Of a DNA stretch of 64,000 bases, positions 1 through 8,379 are shown piece by piece. A model generated the notes under the pieces. The model ran no database searches. It had not been told where the DNA came from and worked only from the letters and a program-made list of their open reading frames with translations. Each line of letters starts with the position of its first letter. Within the stretch, counting starts at the first letter, position 1. The position numbers were made by a program, and so were the translations under genes. Origin of the DNA: Massilia sp. 9096 (lineage in GTDB: Bacteria; Pseudomonadota; Gammaproteobacteria; Burkholderiales; Burkholderiaceae_D); assembly GCF_000745265.1 (NCBI RefSeq), contig NZ_JQNN01000001.1:62001-126000 (forward strand). Direction: 5' to 3'.

Positions 1-1283
1 ATCAGTTGAAGGCGCAAGCGCGAAGCGCCGATTGGCACCCCGGGAAACTCGACCTGGTTGACGAACACCGATTGTTCGAACAGCAGCTTGCCCACCAGGC
101 GCGAGGCTTTTTCGCCGCCGATCAGCACCGGCACGATCGGCGATGCGATGCCCATGCAGGTCAGGCCTTCGGCTGCGAGCAGGCTGCGCAGGCCTTCGAC
201 GTTGCGCATCAGGTCGGCGCGCAGCGTGTCGCCTTCTTCCGAACGGATGATCTGGATGCATTCGCCGATCGTGGCCGCCTGCACCGGCGACAGCGCGTTC
301 GAGAACATGTGCGGGCCGGCGAACAGCTGCAGGTGGCGCTTGACCGAGCGCGAGGCGGTGGCGACGAAGCCGCCGTTCGAGCCGAAGCTCTTGGAGAACG
401 CGCCCATCACCAGGTCGATCTTGCCGAGCATGCCCTGGCTGGCGATGCAGCCGCCCCCGCCCGGACCCATCGCGCCCAGGTCGTGCGCGACGTCGACCAG
501 CAGCGTCGCGCCGTACTCGTGGCACAGCGCCTGCAGCGCGGCCAGGTCGGGCGTATCCGAGTCCATGCTGAACAGGCCTTCGGTGACGACCATGATGCCG
601 TGCTCGGTATCGCGCGCGCGGATGGCGCCCAGCAGCTGGCGCACGTGCGCCACGTCGAGGTGGCGGTTGATGCTGATGTTGGACGTCGCCGCGTTCGCGC
701 CCTGGCGCAGCGAGGCGTGCGCGAACTGGTCGATCACGATGTGGTCCTGGGCCTGCACCAGCGCGGTGATGGCGCCGAACGCCGCGCCCCAGCCGGTCGG
801 GAACAGCGCCACGTGCTCGGTCGCGACCAGGCCGGCGATGGCCTGCTCGAGCGCCAGCGAGTAGCGCGTGTTCCCGAGCAGGACGGCCGAGCCGGCGCTG
901 TGCGGGCCGGCTTCGCGCAGCGCGCGCGCGGCGGCGTCGGCGACCTGCGGGTGCGAAGCCAGCGACAGGTAATCCTGCGAAGCGAAGTTGATGCCGCGCG
1001 CCGCGGTCCCGGCTTCGTCGCGGATGCTGGCGATCGGGTAGGGCGCGCCTTCCAGCGAGCGCGCGTACTGCCACAGGCCGTCGTTGCTGCGGGCGTCGTG
1101 CCAGGCCTCGACCGCGGCGGTGCGGCGCAGCAGGTCGGCGCCGCGCGGCTGCGCGAACTGGGCCGCGGTGCCGTCGAGCGAACCGTTGGCGAGCATGGTT
1201 TCGACCTGGCGCGCGAGTGCGTCCGCGGCGGCGATCTCGGAATCGACGTCGTCGGACGCCGGATGCGTGGGTTGAGCGTACAT
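1..1283 (-). CDS. Alpha-oxoamine synthase family PLP enzyme (partial, 3' end beyond window)
   Basis: A fold-type I pyridoxal-phosphate enzyme of the 8-amino-7-oxononanoate synthase / serine palmitoyltransferase / 2-amino-3-ketobutyrate CoA ligase family, which condenses an acyl-CoA with an amino acid. 427 codons are visible and the frame is open at base 1. Seen: an N-terminal extension of about 80 residues, then QDYLSLASHP (substrate entry motif), SAGSAVLLGNT, the PLP-stacking region FPTGWGA, LVDVAHDLG (the Asp that binds the pyridine nitrogen), and AFSKSFGSNGG with the Schiff-base lysine. The start is the ATG 24 bases after the stop of the upstream c-di-GMP gene, so the two may be co-transcribed. 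The substrate cannot be read from sequence: sphingolipid-type synthesis, biotin synthesis and CqsA/JqsA-like alpha-hydroxyketone signal synthesis are all possible. No biotin genes are nearby, which weakens bioF. Confidence 0.8.
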   Translation of the reverse strand, partial: MYAQPTHPASDDVDSEIAAADALARQVETMLANGSLDGTAAQFAQPRGADLLRRTAAVEAWHDARSNDGLWQYARSLEGAPYPIASIRDEAGTAARGINFASQDYLSLASHPQVADAAARALREAGPHSAGSAVLLGNTRYSLALEQAIAGLVATEHVALFPTGWGAAFGAITALVQAQDHIVIDQFAHASLRQGANAATSNISINRHLDVAHVRQLLGAIRARDTEHGIMVVTEGLFSMDSDTPDLAALQALCHEYGATLLVDVAHDLGAMGPGGGGCIASQGMLGKIDLVMGAFSKSFGSNGGFVATASRSVKRHLQLFAGPHMFSNALSPVQAATIGECIQIIRSEEGDTLRADLMRNVEGLRSLLAAEGLTCMGIASPIVPVLIGGEKASRLVGKLLFEQSVFVNQVEFPGVPIGASRLRLQL

Positions 1284-1307
1284 GGTTGGGCTTTCCTGGT
1301 TATGGGC

Positions 1308-3833
1308 TCAAGCGACCCGCAGGGTCGGGGAGGGCATGGTGTCCATCTGCGTGCGCAGCAGCGCGGCGACGCGGTCGGGGTCCTGCGGACGGTGGAACAG
1401 GTAGCCCTGGGCGTAGTCGCAGCCCATGGCGCGCAGGTCGGCCAGCTGTTCCGGCGTCTCGACCGCTTCCGCGATCACGGTCAGCTGCAGGCGGTGTGCC
1501 ATGTGGATGATCGATTCGGCCAGTGCATAGGAGCGCGCGCCGGGGTCGCCCTGGCCGAGGCGCATGACGAAGCTGCGGTCCATCTTGAGGATGTCGGCCG
1601 GCAGTTCGGTCAGGTAGCTCAGGCTCGAGTAGCCGGTGCCGAAGTCGTCGATCGAGATCTTGACTCCCGCCTGGCGCAGCACGCCCAGGCCGATCTGGTT
1701 CATTTCCATATTGTCGATCAGGATGCTCTCGGTGATTTCCAGGTCGAGGCAGCTCGGATCGATGCCGGTCTCGGCGATCACATCCAGCACGCGTCCGACC
1801 AGTTCCGGATGCTTGAGCTGGCGTGCCGACAGGTTGACCGCCATCTTCAGCGCCGGCAGGCCGGCGTCGCGCCACGCTTTTTGCTGGCGGCAGGCCGTGC
1901 GCAGCACCCATTCGCCGATCGGGACGATCAGGCCGGTCTCTTCGGCCAGCGTGATGAAGCGGCCCGGCTCGATGCGTCCGTATTGCGGGTGGTTCCAGCG
2001 GATCAGCGCTTCGACGCCGACGATGCGGCCGGTATCGCCTTCCACCTGCGGCTGGTACTCGAGCAGCAGCTGGTCGTGCGCCAGCGCTTCGCGCAGGTGA
2101 TTCTTGAGCAGCAGGCGCTCGCTCGGCGGCAGCGGCGCGTCCGACGAGTAGATCTGGACGCAGTTCTCGCCCCACAGCTTGGCGCGCGTCATGGCGGTGT
2201 CGGTGCGTTTGAGCAGCGTGTCGATGTCGCAGCCGGGCGCCGGGAAGATCGCGATGCCGATCGACAGGCTGACGAAGCATTCGCGCTCGCAGGCCTGCAG
2301 CGGCAGCGCGAAGCGGTCGAGGATCTTTTCGGCCACCTGCTGGGCGTCGGCGGGTTGGGCCAGGTCTTCCAGGATGACGATGAATTCGTCGCCGCCCCAG
2401 CGCACCACGGTGTCCGACTCGCGCAGGCACTGGCGCACGTTGGCCGCCACCTGCACCAGGATCGCATCGCCGGCTTCGAAACCGAGGGCTTCGTTGATGT
2501 CCTTGAACTTGTTCAGGTTCAGCAGCATGAGGCCGACCGAGCGCTCGTTGCGCACCGCGCGCGCCATCGCGTGGCCGAGGCGGTCGCGCAGCACGCGCCG
2601 GCCGAGCAGGCCGGTAAGCGGGTCGCACTCGCTGCTGTCGGTGTTGTCCACCGCGGGCGCGCCCACGGTGGACATCGGTACGGTCTGCTCGCGCAACAGG
2701 AATTCGATGGTCTGGCCGTGGTTGACCACGCGGTTGCGCCCCACCGACTTGGCGACGTACAGCGCTTCGTCGGCGCGGGTGATGGTCTGGCCGATGGTCT
2801 CGCCGGCGCGGAACTGGGCCACGCCGATCGACACCGAGACTTGCAGTTCATTGCCAACGTCCGGGAACGCCAGCTTCTCGATTTGCTGGCGCACGCGCTC
2901 GGCGAACGCCATCGCGTCCTCGAGCGAGGTGGCAGGCAGCATCAGCAGGAATTCCTCGCCGCCATAGCGTCCGAACGCGTCGGTGTCGCGGATCTGATTT
3001 TGCACGGTCAGGGCAAACATGCGCAGCACCACGTCGCCGGCCGCGTGGCCGTAGGTGTCGTTGATGCGCTTGAAAAAGTCGATGTCCAGCAGGCACACGC
3101 AGAACGCCGTGCAGCCTTGCATCACACGCTCGCGTTCGTGTTCGATCAGGCCGATCAGGTGACGCCGGTTGTGGGTGCCGGTCAGCTCGTCACGGATGGC
3201 CAGCTCGTTGATCACGTTGAGGGCTTGCTCGAGCTTGATGAAGCCCTGCGTCTTGGTCAGTTCGAACAGCAGCACGAACACCACGATCACCATGTACAGG
3301 CCGACGTCGCACAGCAGGTACAGCAGGTCCATGTCGCGCACCGGATGGGCCGGCAGGGCCATGCCCAGCATAGGCAGCGCATACACCCCGCCGGCGGCCA
3401 GGCAGCTCATCGCCAGCCAGAACACGGCAGTGCCGACGCCGCCGAGGAACATCGCCACCACCGGCGCGGTGATCAGCCAGCCGGCGGTCGGGGCGTTGAC
3501 GCCGCCCAGGTGGAAGGTCAGCCAGGTGAAGTTGAAGAACACCGCGCACAGGAAGACCTCACGCGCGACCACGATGCTGCGCGTCATGCGCAACAGGAAC
3601 GGCGTGACGAACATGAAGGCGCAGCAGGTCAGGATTTCCTGCGCGGCGATGGTGAAGCCCAGCAGGTAGTAGGCCAGCGCATACAACGGTCCCGACAACG
3701 CCGCCATGACGACCGCATTGATGACGTTCTGCGCGCGTGTCAGCTGAGCGGCGTTCTGCTGAGCCTCGATGGGGATGAACCAGTGGATTGCGGTGATGTA
3801 ACGGCTGATCAGTTTGGAGCCGGGTTTGGTCAT
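1308..3833 (-). CDS. Membrane-bound c-di-GMP protein, GGDEF-GGDEF-EAL
   Basis: An 841-residue signalling protein. Residues ~35-195 hold about six hydrophobic segments (integral membrane sensor with no recognised ligand domain). GGDEF domain 1 (~210-375) looks active: metal Asp in LLDIDFFK (D250), GGEEF at 291-295 and an RxxD inhibitory site (RDTD, 282-285) at the classical spacing. GGDEF domain 2 (~402-560) keeps GGDEF (480-484) and RxxD (471-474), but its metal-binding DxD is NLN (439-441), so cyclase activity is doubtful. The EAL domain (~575-835) has EAL (608-610), NLSARQ, EITES, DDFGTGYS, ILKMDRSF, EAVET and QGYLF, the full set expected of an active phosphodiesterase. The ATG chosen has no strong Shine-Dalgarno sequence. 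The alpha-oxoamine synthase follows 24 bases downstream. Confidence 0.92.
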   Translation of the reverse strand: MTKPGSKLISRYITAIHWFIPIEAQQNAAQLTRAQNVINAVVMAALSGPLYALAYYLLGFTIAAQEILTCCAFMFVTPFLLRMTRSIVVAREVFLCAVFFNFTWLTFHLGGVNAPTAGWLITAPVVAMFLGGVGTAVFWLAMSCLAAGGVYALPMLGMALPAHPVRDMDLLYLLCDVGLYMVIVVFVLLFELTKTQGFIKLEQALNVINELAIRDELTGTHNRRHLIGLIEHERERVMQGCTAFCVCLLDIDFFKRINDTYGHAAGDVVLRMFALTVQNQIRDTDAFGRYGGEEFLLMLPATSLEDAMAFAERVRQQIEKLAFPDVGNELQVSVSIGVAQFRAGETIGQTITRADEALYVAKSVGRNRVVNHGQTIEFLLREQTVPMSTVGAPAVDNTDSSECDPLTGLLGRRVLRDRLGHAMARAVRNERSVGLMLLNLNKFKDINEALGFEAGDAILVQVAANVRQCLRESDTVVRWGGDEFIVILEDLAQPADAQQVAEKILDRFALPLQACERECFVSLSIGIAIFPAPGCDIDTLLKRTDTAMTRAKLWGENCVQIYSSDAPLPPSERLLLKNHLREALAHDQLLLEYQPQVEGDTGRIVGVEALIRWNHPQYGRIEPGRFITLAEETGLIVPIGEWVLRTACRQQKAWRDAGLPALKMAVNLSARQLKHPELVGRVLDVIAETGIDPSCLDLEITESILIDNMEMNQIGLGVLRQAGVKISIDDFGTGYSSLSYLTELPADILKMDRSFVMRLGQGDPGARSYALAESIIHMAHRLQLTVIAEAVETPEQLADLRAMGCDYAQGYLFHRPQDPDRVAALLRTQMDTMPSPTLRVA

Positions 3834-4159
3834 GATGTCTAAGGCAATGCGAAAGGCGGGTCGATTTCTTGCTCTTCATCCTACGCCACCCGCAATCTAA
3901 AGTTGCTTTGTAGCATTTAAACGTCATACTAACATGTCTGGACGTGTTGCCGGCCGATTTGGCTGGACGTATTCATTTTCTGTTGCTAATTGGTTAGATA
4001 ACAGAACCAGTTTTTGAACTTACATACGTTTTTAGCAAGATCGTTTCCCGAAAAGCTTAAAATGTAGGCAATGCGCGCGAACCATCATGGTGCGTCGGCC
4101 AGGCGGGGCAGCGCGTTTTCTAGGATAATGTCCGACTGCCTCCGCCTCACATCATCTTC
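3834..4159. other. Divergent intergenic region with promoters for the c-di-GMP gene and dusA
   Basis: A 326-bp gene-free stretch between two divergently transcribed genes. It is clearly more AT-rich than its surroundings between about 3890 and 4070 (T-runs, TTGAAC at 4014-4019), as expected for promoters. No confident -10/-35 pair or operator could be assigned by eye. Confidence 0.5.
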
Positions 4160-5152
4160 ATGAAACACAGCAAGCGAAAATTATCCGTAGCACCCATGAT
4201 GGACTGGACCGACCGCCACTGCCGCGTCTTCCATCGCCACATCACGCGCCACACCTGGCTGTACACCGAGATGGTCACCACCGGCGCCCTGGTCCACGGC
4301 GACGTCGAGCGTCACCTGCGCTACGACGACATCGAACACCCGGTCGCGCTGCAGCTGGGCGGCAGCGACCCGGCCGACCTCGCCAAAAGCGCCAAGCTGG
4401 GCGAGCAGTGGGGCTACGAGGAAATCAACCTGAACTGCGGCTGCCCGTCCGAGCGCGTGCAGAAGGGCGCGTTCGGCGCCTGCCTGATGCATGAGCCGCA
4501 ACTGGTGGCCGATTGCGTCAAGGCGATGCGCGACGCGGTCAGCATCGACGTCACCGTCAAGCACCGCATCGGCATCGACTACAACGAGGAATACGGTTTT
4601 GTCCGCGACTTCATCGGCACGATCGCCGAGGCCGGCTGCGAGACCTTCATCGTGCACGCGCGTAACGCCGTGCTCAAGGGCCTGTCGCCCAAGGAAAACC
4701 GCGAGATCCCGCCGCTGCGCTACGCCGTCGCCTACCAGCTCAAGCGCGATTTTCCTGATCTGGAAATCATCATCAACGGCGGCATCAAGACCAACGACGA
4801 GATCGAGCAGCACCTGGCCCACGTCGACGGCGTGATGATCGGGCGCGAGGCCTACCACAACCCGTGGCTGATGGCCGACTGGGACCGGCGCTTCTACGGC
4901 GACCAGGATGCGCCCGTGAAAACGCGCGAGGACGTGCTGGCGGCGATGATTCCGTACATCCGCGCGCAGCTGGAGCGCTACGGCCCGCTCGGCCTGCGCC
5001 TGAACAGTATTACCCGCCACATGCTGGGCCTGATGGCCGGGTTGCCGGGCGCGCGCGGATACCGCCAGTTACTTTCCGATTCGCGCAAGCTGGCTGCCGG
5101 CGACCCCGAACTCTTGCTCGAAGCCGCCGGCCGCCTGCGCCAGGCCGCCTGA
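4160..5152 (+). CDS. dusA: tRNA-dihydrouridine(20/20a) synthase DusA
   Basis: An FMN-dependent enzyme that reduces uridine 20/20a in the tRNA D-loop using NADPH; cytoplasmic. The 330 residues match the usual DusA length. Seen: the N-terminal FMN motif SVAPMMDWTDRHCR, the DusA-type TEMVTTGALVHG, INLNCGCPSERVQ containing the catalytic cysteine (C95), VKHRIGID, the FMN-phosphate region INGGIK and VDGVMIGREAY. The Cys at position 93, just before the catalytic GCPS, is a position often held by Val. It is monocistronic: divergent from the c-di-GMP gene and more than 300 bp from the next gene. Confidence 0.97.
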   Translation: MKHSKRKLSVAPMMDWTDRHCRVFHRHITRHTWLYTEMVTTGALVHGDVERHLRYDDIEHPVALQLGGSDPADLAKSAKLGEQWGYEEINLNCGCPSERVQKGAFGACLMHEPQLVADCVKAMRDAVSIDVTVKHRIGIDYNEEYGFVRDFIGTIAEAGCETFIVHARNAVLKGLSPKENREIPPLRYAVAYQLKRDFPDLEIIINGGIKTNDEIEQHLAHVDGVMIGREAYHNPWLMADWDRRFYGDQDAPVKTREDVLAAMIPYIRAQLERYGPLGLRLNSITRHMLGLMAGLPGARGYRQLLSDSRKLAAGDPELLLEAAGRLRQAA

Positions 5153-5487
5153 TTCCCGCTCTTCCTCGCCGGCAGCGCCATCGCGCGCGTTGCCGGTTGT
5201 CAAAATTCCGCCACACGTATAGACGAGAAGCAAACACTCGTCGTCTTTTCCTTGCCCGAAGGCAAGAAGACAACCATAATCCAATCGCTTCTTCATGCAT
5301 ATACCGCCACTTGGTTGTTGTAGCAAAACAACTTTTGTGCAATGCATGTTTTCCATCGGCAATTAATATGTTTTGATACAAGCTGATGGAAAAACACGAC
5401 CGTTCACGGGGAAGGTGAACTGTTCGTAACAAAGCGACGCGCGGTAGCGGCAGCCGGGCGATCCAACAAATGGAACAGGGAATGGCA
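5153..5487. other. Intergenic region between dusA and the chemoreceptor gene
   Basis: 335 bp without a gene. A hairpin CCGGCA...TGCCGG (5169-5196) follows dusA, and a second stem CTTGCC-CGAA-GGCAAG lies at 5251-5266. Neither is followed by a clean T-run, so they are weak terminator candidates. Bases 5290-5390 are AT-rich and probably carry the chemoreceptor promoter. No coding potential was seen. Confidence 0.45.
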
Positions 5488-7305
5488 ATGAATTTAGCAA
5501 ACATGAAGGTCGGTGTGCGTCTGGGCCTGGGTTTTGCCCTCGTGCTGGTGCTGCTGGTGATGGTGACCGTTGTCGGCATCCTGCGCATGGCGCAGATCCA
5601 GAATCGCCTCGACCATGTCGTCAACGTGAACAATGTCGTGACCCGCCTGGTCGTCGACATGCGTAACAACGTCAGCGAACGCGTCACTTCGCTGCGTACC
5701 CTGACCCTGATGACCGATCCGGCCGACATGGAGCCGGAGCTGAACCGCTTCAAGGAACAGACCGCCAAGTACGACGCCCTGCAGCAGAAACTGGCCGAGA
5801 AATTCGCCGTCGAAGCGTCGAGCGAGGAAAAGGCGCTGCTGGCCCAGATCAAGGATGCGGAAGGCGCGACCATGCCGGCCGTCAGCAAGGCGTCGGCCCT
5901 GTACCTGGCCAACAACGCGATGGACGCGACCCGCGTGATGGTCAAGGAAATCCGCCCGGCCCAGAAAAAATGGACCGAAGCGCTGGAGAAACTGGCCGCG
6001 CTCGAAGACAAGCAAAACAACCAGACCCAGCTCGACGCCGAGGCGCAGTTCGTCAATGCGCGCAACTTCATGCTGGTGCTGCTGGCCCTGGCCGTCGCGA
6101 TGGGGGTGGTGGCCGCCACCATGATCACCCGCGGCCTGCTCAAGCAGCTGGGCGCCGAACCGAGCTACGCAGGCAGCATCGCCGGCCGCATCGCCCATGG
6201 CGACCTGTCGATCGCGATCGAGACCAAGGCCTCGGACACCGGTAGCCTGGTGGCCGAAATGAAGCTGATGCGCAATAGCCTCGTCGACATCGTCAGCCAG
6301 GTTCGCCGCGGCACCCACACGATCAGCACGGCGTCGCGTGAAATCGCAGCCGGCAACACCGACCTGTCGTCGCGGACCGAACAGCAGGCCAGCTCGCTCG
6401 AAAAGACCGCTTCGGCGATGGAAGAGCTGACCTCGACCGTCAAACAGAACGCCGACAATGCCCGCGAAGCCAACCAGCTCGCCGCCACCGCATCGGACGT
6501 GGCGCGCAAGGGCGGCGAAGTGGTGTCGCAAGTGGTCGGCACCATGGGCGAGATCAACAGCTCGGCCAGCAAGATCGCCGACATCATCGGCGTGATCGAC
6601 GGCATCGCTTTCCAGACCAACATCCTGGCGCTGAACGCCGCCGTCGAGGCAGCCCGTGCCGGCGAGCAGGGCCGCGGCTTCGCCGTGGTGGCGTCGGAAG
6701 TGCGCAACCTGGCCCAGCGCTCGGCCGGCGCAGCCAAGGAGATCAAGACGCTGATCGGCGACTCGGTCGAGAAGATCGGCCGCGGCAGCAAGCTGGTCGG
6801 CGAAGCCGGCGTGACGATGGAAGAAGTGGTCGGCAGCGTCAAGCGCGTCACCGACATCATGAGCGACATCGCCAACGCCAGCGCCGAACAGAGCGCCGGT
6901 ATCGAACAGGTCAACCTGTCCATCATCGAAATGGACGGCATGACCCAGCAGAATGCAGCGCTGGTGGAGCAGGCCGCGGCCGCGTTCCAGAGCCTGCAGG
7001 ACCAGGCGGCCGAACTGCAGCGCGTGGTCAGCATCTTCAAGCTGGCCGAGGGCGAGGAGCCGGTCGCGGCAGTGGCGCCAGCGCCTGTAGCACCGGCCAA
7101 GTCCGTGGCTGCGACCGGCACCGCGGTGGCGACGCGCGCAGTGACGGCGCGTCCGGCACGGGCGCAGTTGAAGAAACCGGCCGCCGCTGGCGCCGCTGTG
7201 AAGCCAAAGGCCGATGCCGAGGGCGCACCTGCGCCGACGACGAAAGCTTCGACCGCCAGGAAAGTCGCTGCCGCTTCGAGCAACGACGACTGGGAAGAAT
7301 TCTGA
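5488..7305 (+). CDS. Methyl-accepting chemotaxis protein with CheR/CheB-docking tail
   Basis: A transmembrane chemoreceptor of 605 residues that passes ligand binding to CheA/CheW. Seen: an N-terminal membrane helix ([19 protein letters not shown]), a periplasmic four-helix-bundle type sensor (~35-185), a second membrane helix ([19 protein letters not shown]), HAMP, and the cytoplasmic hairpin tip [21 protein letters not shown] long Ala/Pro-rich linker (~525-595) ends in DWEEF, an xWxxF pentapeptide of the kind that tethers CheR and CheB. Start choice: AGGGA at 5477-5481 sits 6 bases before the ATG at 5488. The in-frame ATGs at 5470 and 5482 are too close to it or upstream of it. No che genes are nearby, so this is an orphan receptor; the ligand is unknown. 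Confidence 0.93.
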   Translation: MNLANMKVGVRLGLGFALVLVLLVMVTVVGILRMAQIQNRLDHVVNVNNVVTRLVVDMRNNVSERVTSLRTLTLMTDPADMEPELNRFKEQTAKYDALQQKLAEKFAVEASSEEKALLAQIKDAEGATMPAVSKASALYLANNAMDATRVMVKEIRPAQKKWTEALEKLAALEDKQNNQTQLDAEAQFVNARNFMLVLLALAVAMGVVAATMITRGLLKQLGAEPSYAGSIAGRIAHGDLSIAIETKASDTGSLVAEMKLMRNSLVDIVSQVRRGTHTISTASREIAAGNTDLSSRTEQQASSLEKTASAMEELTSTVKQNADNAREANQLAATASDVARKGGEVVSQVVGTMGEINSSASKIADIIGVIDGIAFQTNILALNAAVEAARAGEQGRGFAVVASEVRNLAQRSAGAAKEIKTLIGDSVEKIGRGSKLVGEAGVTMEEVVGSVKRVTDIMSDIANASAEQSAGIEQVNLSIIEMDGMTQQNAALVEQAAAAFQSLQDQAAELQRVVSIFKLAEGEEPVAAVAPAPVAPAKSVAATGTAVATRAVTARPARAQLKKPAAAGAAVKPKADAEGAPAPTTKASTARKVAAASSNDDWEEF

Positions 7306-7328
7306 GCCAGGAAGGCTTGTCCTATCGC

Positions 7329-7350
7329 CGGCGCCCACGCGCCGGTTTTA
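7329..7350 (+). terminator. Rho-independent terminator after the chemoreceptor gene
   Basis: CCGGCGC / GCGCCGG stem of 7 bp with a CCAC loop followed by TTTT, 24 bases after the stop codon. Confidence 0.65.
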
Positions 7351-7380
7351 AAAAAACGATATTTTTCAGGGGAAATAAAA

Positions 7381-7728
7381 ATGTCCAATAAGAAAGTCGC
7401 CGTTAGCATTGCCGCTCTGTTGCTGTCCGCCGTCGCCGGTTCCACCTTCGCTGCCGAAAACCCGGCAAGCTTCGATGCAAGCAAGTGCAAGGTCGACTAC
7501 CCGAAAGCCTCGCTGATGAACGAAGAGCAGGGCGTGACCTCGATGTCCTTCCTGGTGAACCCCGACGGTTCGGTCGCCGATTCGAAGCTGGAAAAGTCGA
7601 GCGGTTTCAAGGGCCTGGACAAGGCTGCGCTGAAGGGCCTGGCATCGTGCAAGTTCAAGCCGGGCACCAAGGATGGCGCACCGGCCCAGACCTGGACCAA
7701 GGTCGACTATGCTTGGAAGCTGGACTGA
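7381..7728 (+). CDS. Exported stand-alone TonB C-terminal domain protein
   Basis: A 115-residue secreted protein. A signal peptide (MSNKKVAVSIAALLLSAVAG...FAAE, cleavage near residue 25) is followed directly by a TonB C-terminal fold: DYPKASL, EQGVTSMSFLVNPDGSV, KSSGFKGLDKAAL, CKFKPG and a final VDYAWKL. The membrane anchor and Pro-rich spacer of a true TonB are missing, so it cannot couple to ExbBD by itself. Two cysteines (in SKCKVDY and ASCKFKP) could form a disulfide. A good ribosome site (AGGGGAAA) precedes the ATG. Strong terminators lie on both sides, so it is monocistronic. The role is unknown; it may bind TonB boxes or other periplasmic partners. Confidence 0.8.
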   Translation: MSNKKVAVSIAALLLSAVAGSTFAAENPASFDASKCKVDYPKASLMNEEQGVTSMSFLVNPDGSVADSKLEKSSGFKGLDKAALKGLASCKFKPGTKDGAPAQTWTKVDYAWKLD

Positions 7729-7753
7729 TTCCTGATCTTTTGAGATGTTTGCG

Positions 7754-7783
7754 AAAACCGGCCACTGGCCGGTTTTTGTTTTT
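7754..7783 (+). terminator. Rho-independent terminator
   Basis: A perfect 10-bp stem AAAACCGGCC / GGCCGGTTTT with a 3-base loop and then TGTTTTT, 26 bases after the TonB-domain gene. Confidence 0.88.
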
Positions 7784-7945
7784 CCAGCTTTGCGATTGGC
7801 GCGTTGATTTCGAAAGCAGACGCCCGAAAGCACGCTGTTACATGTCTATTTACCTATGTATCGAATGTAAGAACTTGCTTCAAACCTACTGTGTGGGATG
7901 TTCGCTGGCTATAGTTAACTCACTTAAAACAACAGGAGAAGCATC

Positions 7946-8248
7946 ATGAAACGTATCCTCTGCGCCGCCGCTGCCGCTGTTCTGAGTACCGCCGCCTTCC
8001 TGCCGATCCAGGCTTCCGCCGACACCGTGATCATCCGCACCGCGCCGCCGGCGCCGCGCCACGAAGTCGTGCCGGCACTGCGCCACGGCTACGTCTGGGC
8101 CCCGGGCTATTGGAACTACAACGGCCATCGCTACGTCTGGGTGCGCGGCCACATGGAGCGCGAGCGTCATGGCTATGCCTACCGTCAGCCTGAATGGCGC
8201 CAGGGCGACCATGGCTGGGAACTGGATCGCGGCGGCTGGCGCCGTTAA
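7946..8248 (+). CDS. Small exported WXXGXW (YXWGXW) repeat protein
   Basis: A 100-residue exported protein. A signal peptide ends near ASA-DTV (residue ~26). The mature part is rich in Tyr, Trp, His and Arg, with the repeat-like YVWAPGYWNYNGHRYVW and EWRQGDHGWELDRGGWRR typical of the YXWGXW family found in beta- and gammaproteobacterial envelopes. The family has no defined function. AGGAGA sits 7 bases before the ATG. The AT-rich stretch upstream (7840-7930, with TATAGT at 7910-7915) is probably the promoter. Flanked by terminators, so it is monocistronic. Confidence 0.85.
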   Translation: MKRILCAAAAAVLSTAAFLPIQASADTVIIRTAPPAPRHEVVPALRHGYVWAPGYWNYNGHRYVWVRGHMERERHGYAYRQPEWRQGDHGWELDRGGWRR

Positions 8249-8275
8249 TCCCCGATAAGTACTGAATCGTCGATG

Positions 8276-8310
8276 ACGGCCCGGTCCGATAACCGGGCCG
8301 TTTTGCTTTT
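8276..8310 (+). terminator. Rho-independent terminator
   Basis: A perfect 10-bp stem ACGGCCCGGT / ACCGGGCCGT with a 6-base loop and the T-rich tail TTTGCTTTT, 27 bases after the WXXGXW gene. Confidence 0.88.
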
Positions 8311-8379
8311 GTGCAATAACAGCGCGTACCCGTGTGGCAGACTGGACCGATTCATGTCCCAAGCCATGCGGGAGCCGCG

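Noticed and set aside
6..3842. 1278-codon open frame on the plus strand
   Set aside because: It is the antisense shadow of the alpha-oxoamine synthase and the c-di-GMP gene. Its translation is low-complexity Arg/Val/Ala/Gln/His with no domain, while the minus strand gives clear protein families.
5251..5266. Hairpin after dusA as a Rho-independent terminator
   Set aside because: A 6-bp stem with no T-run on either strand. Noted in the intergenic entry only.
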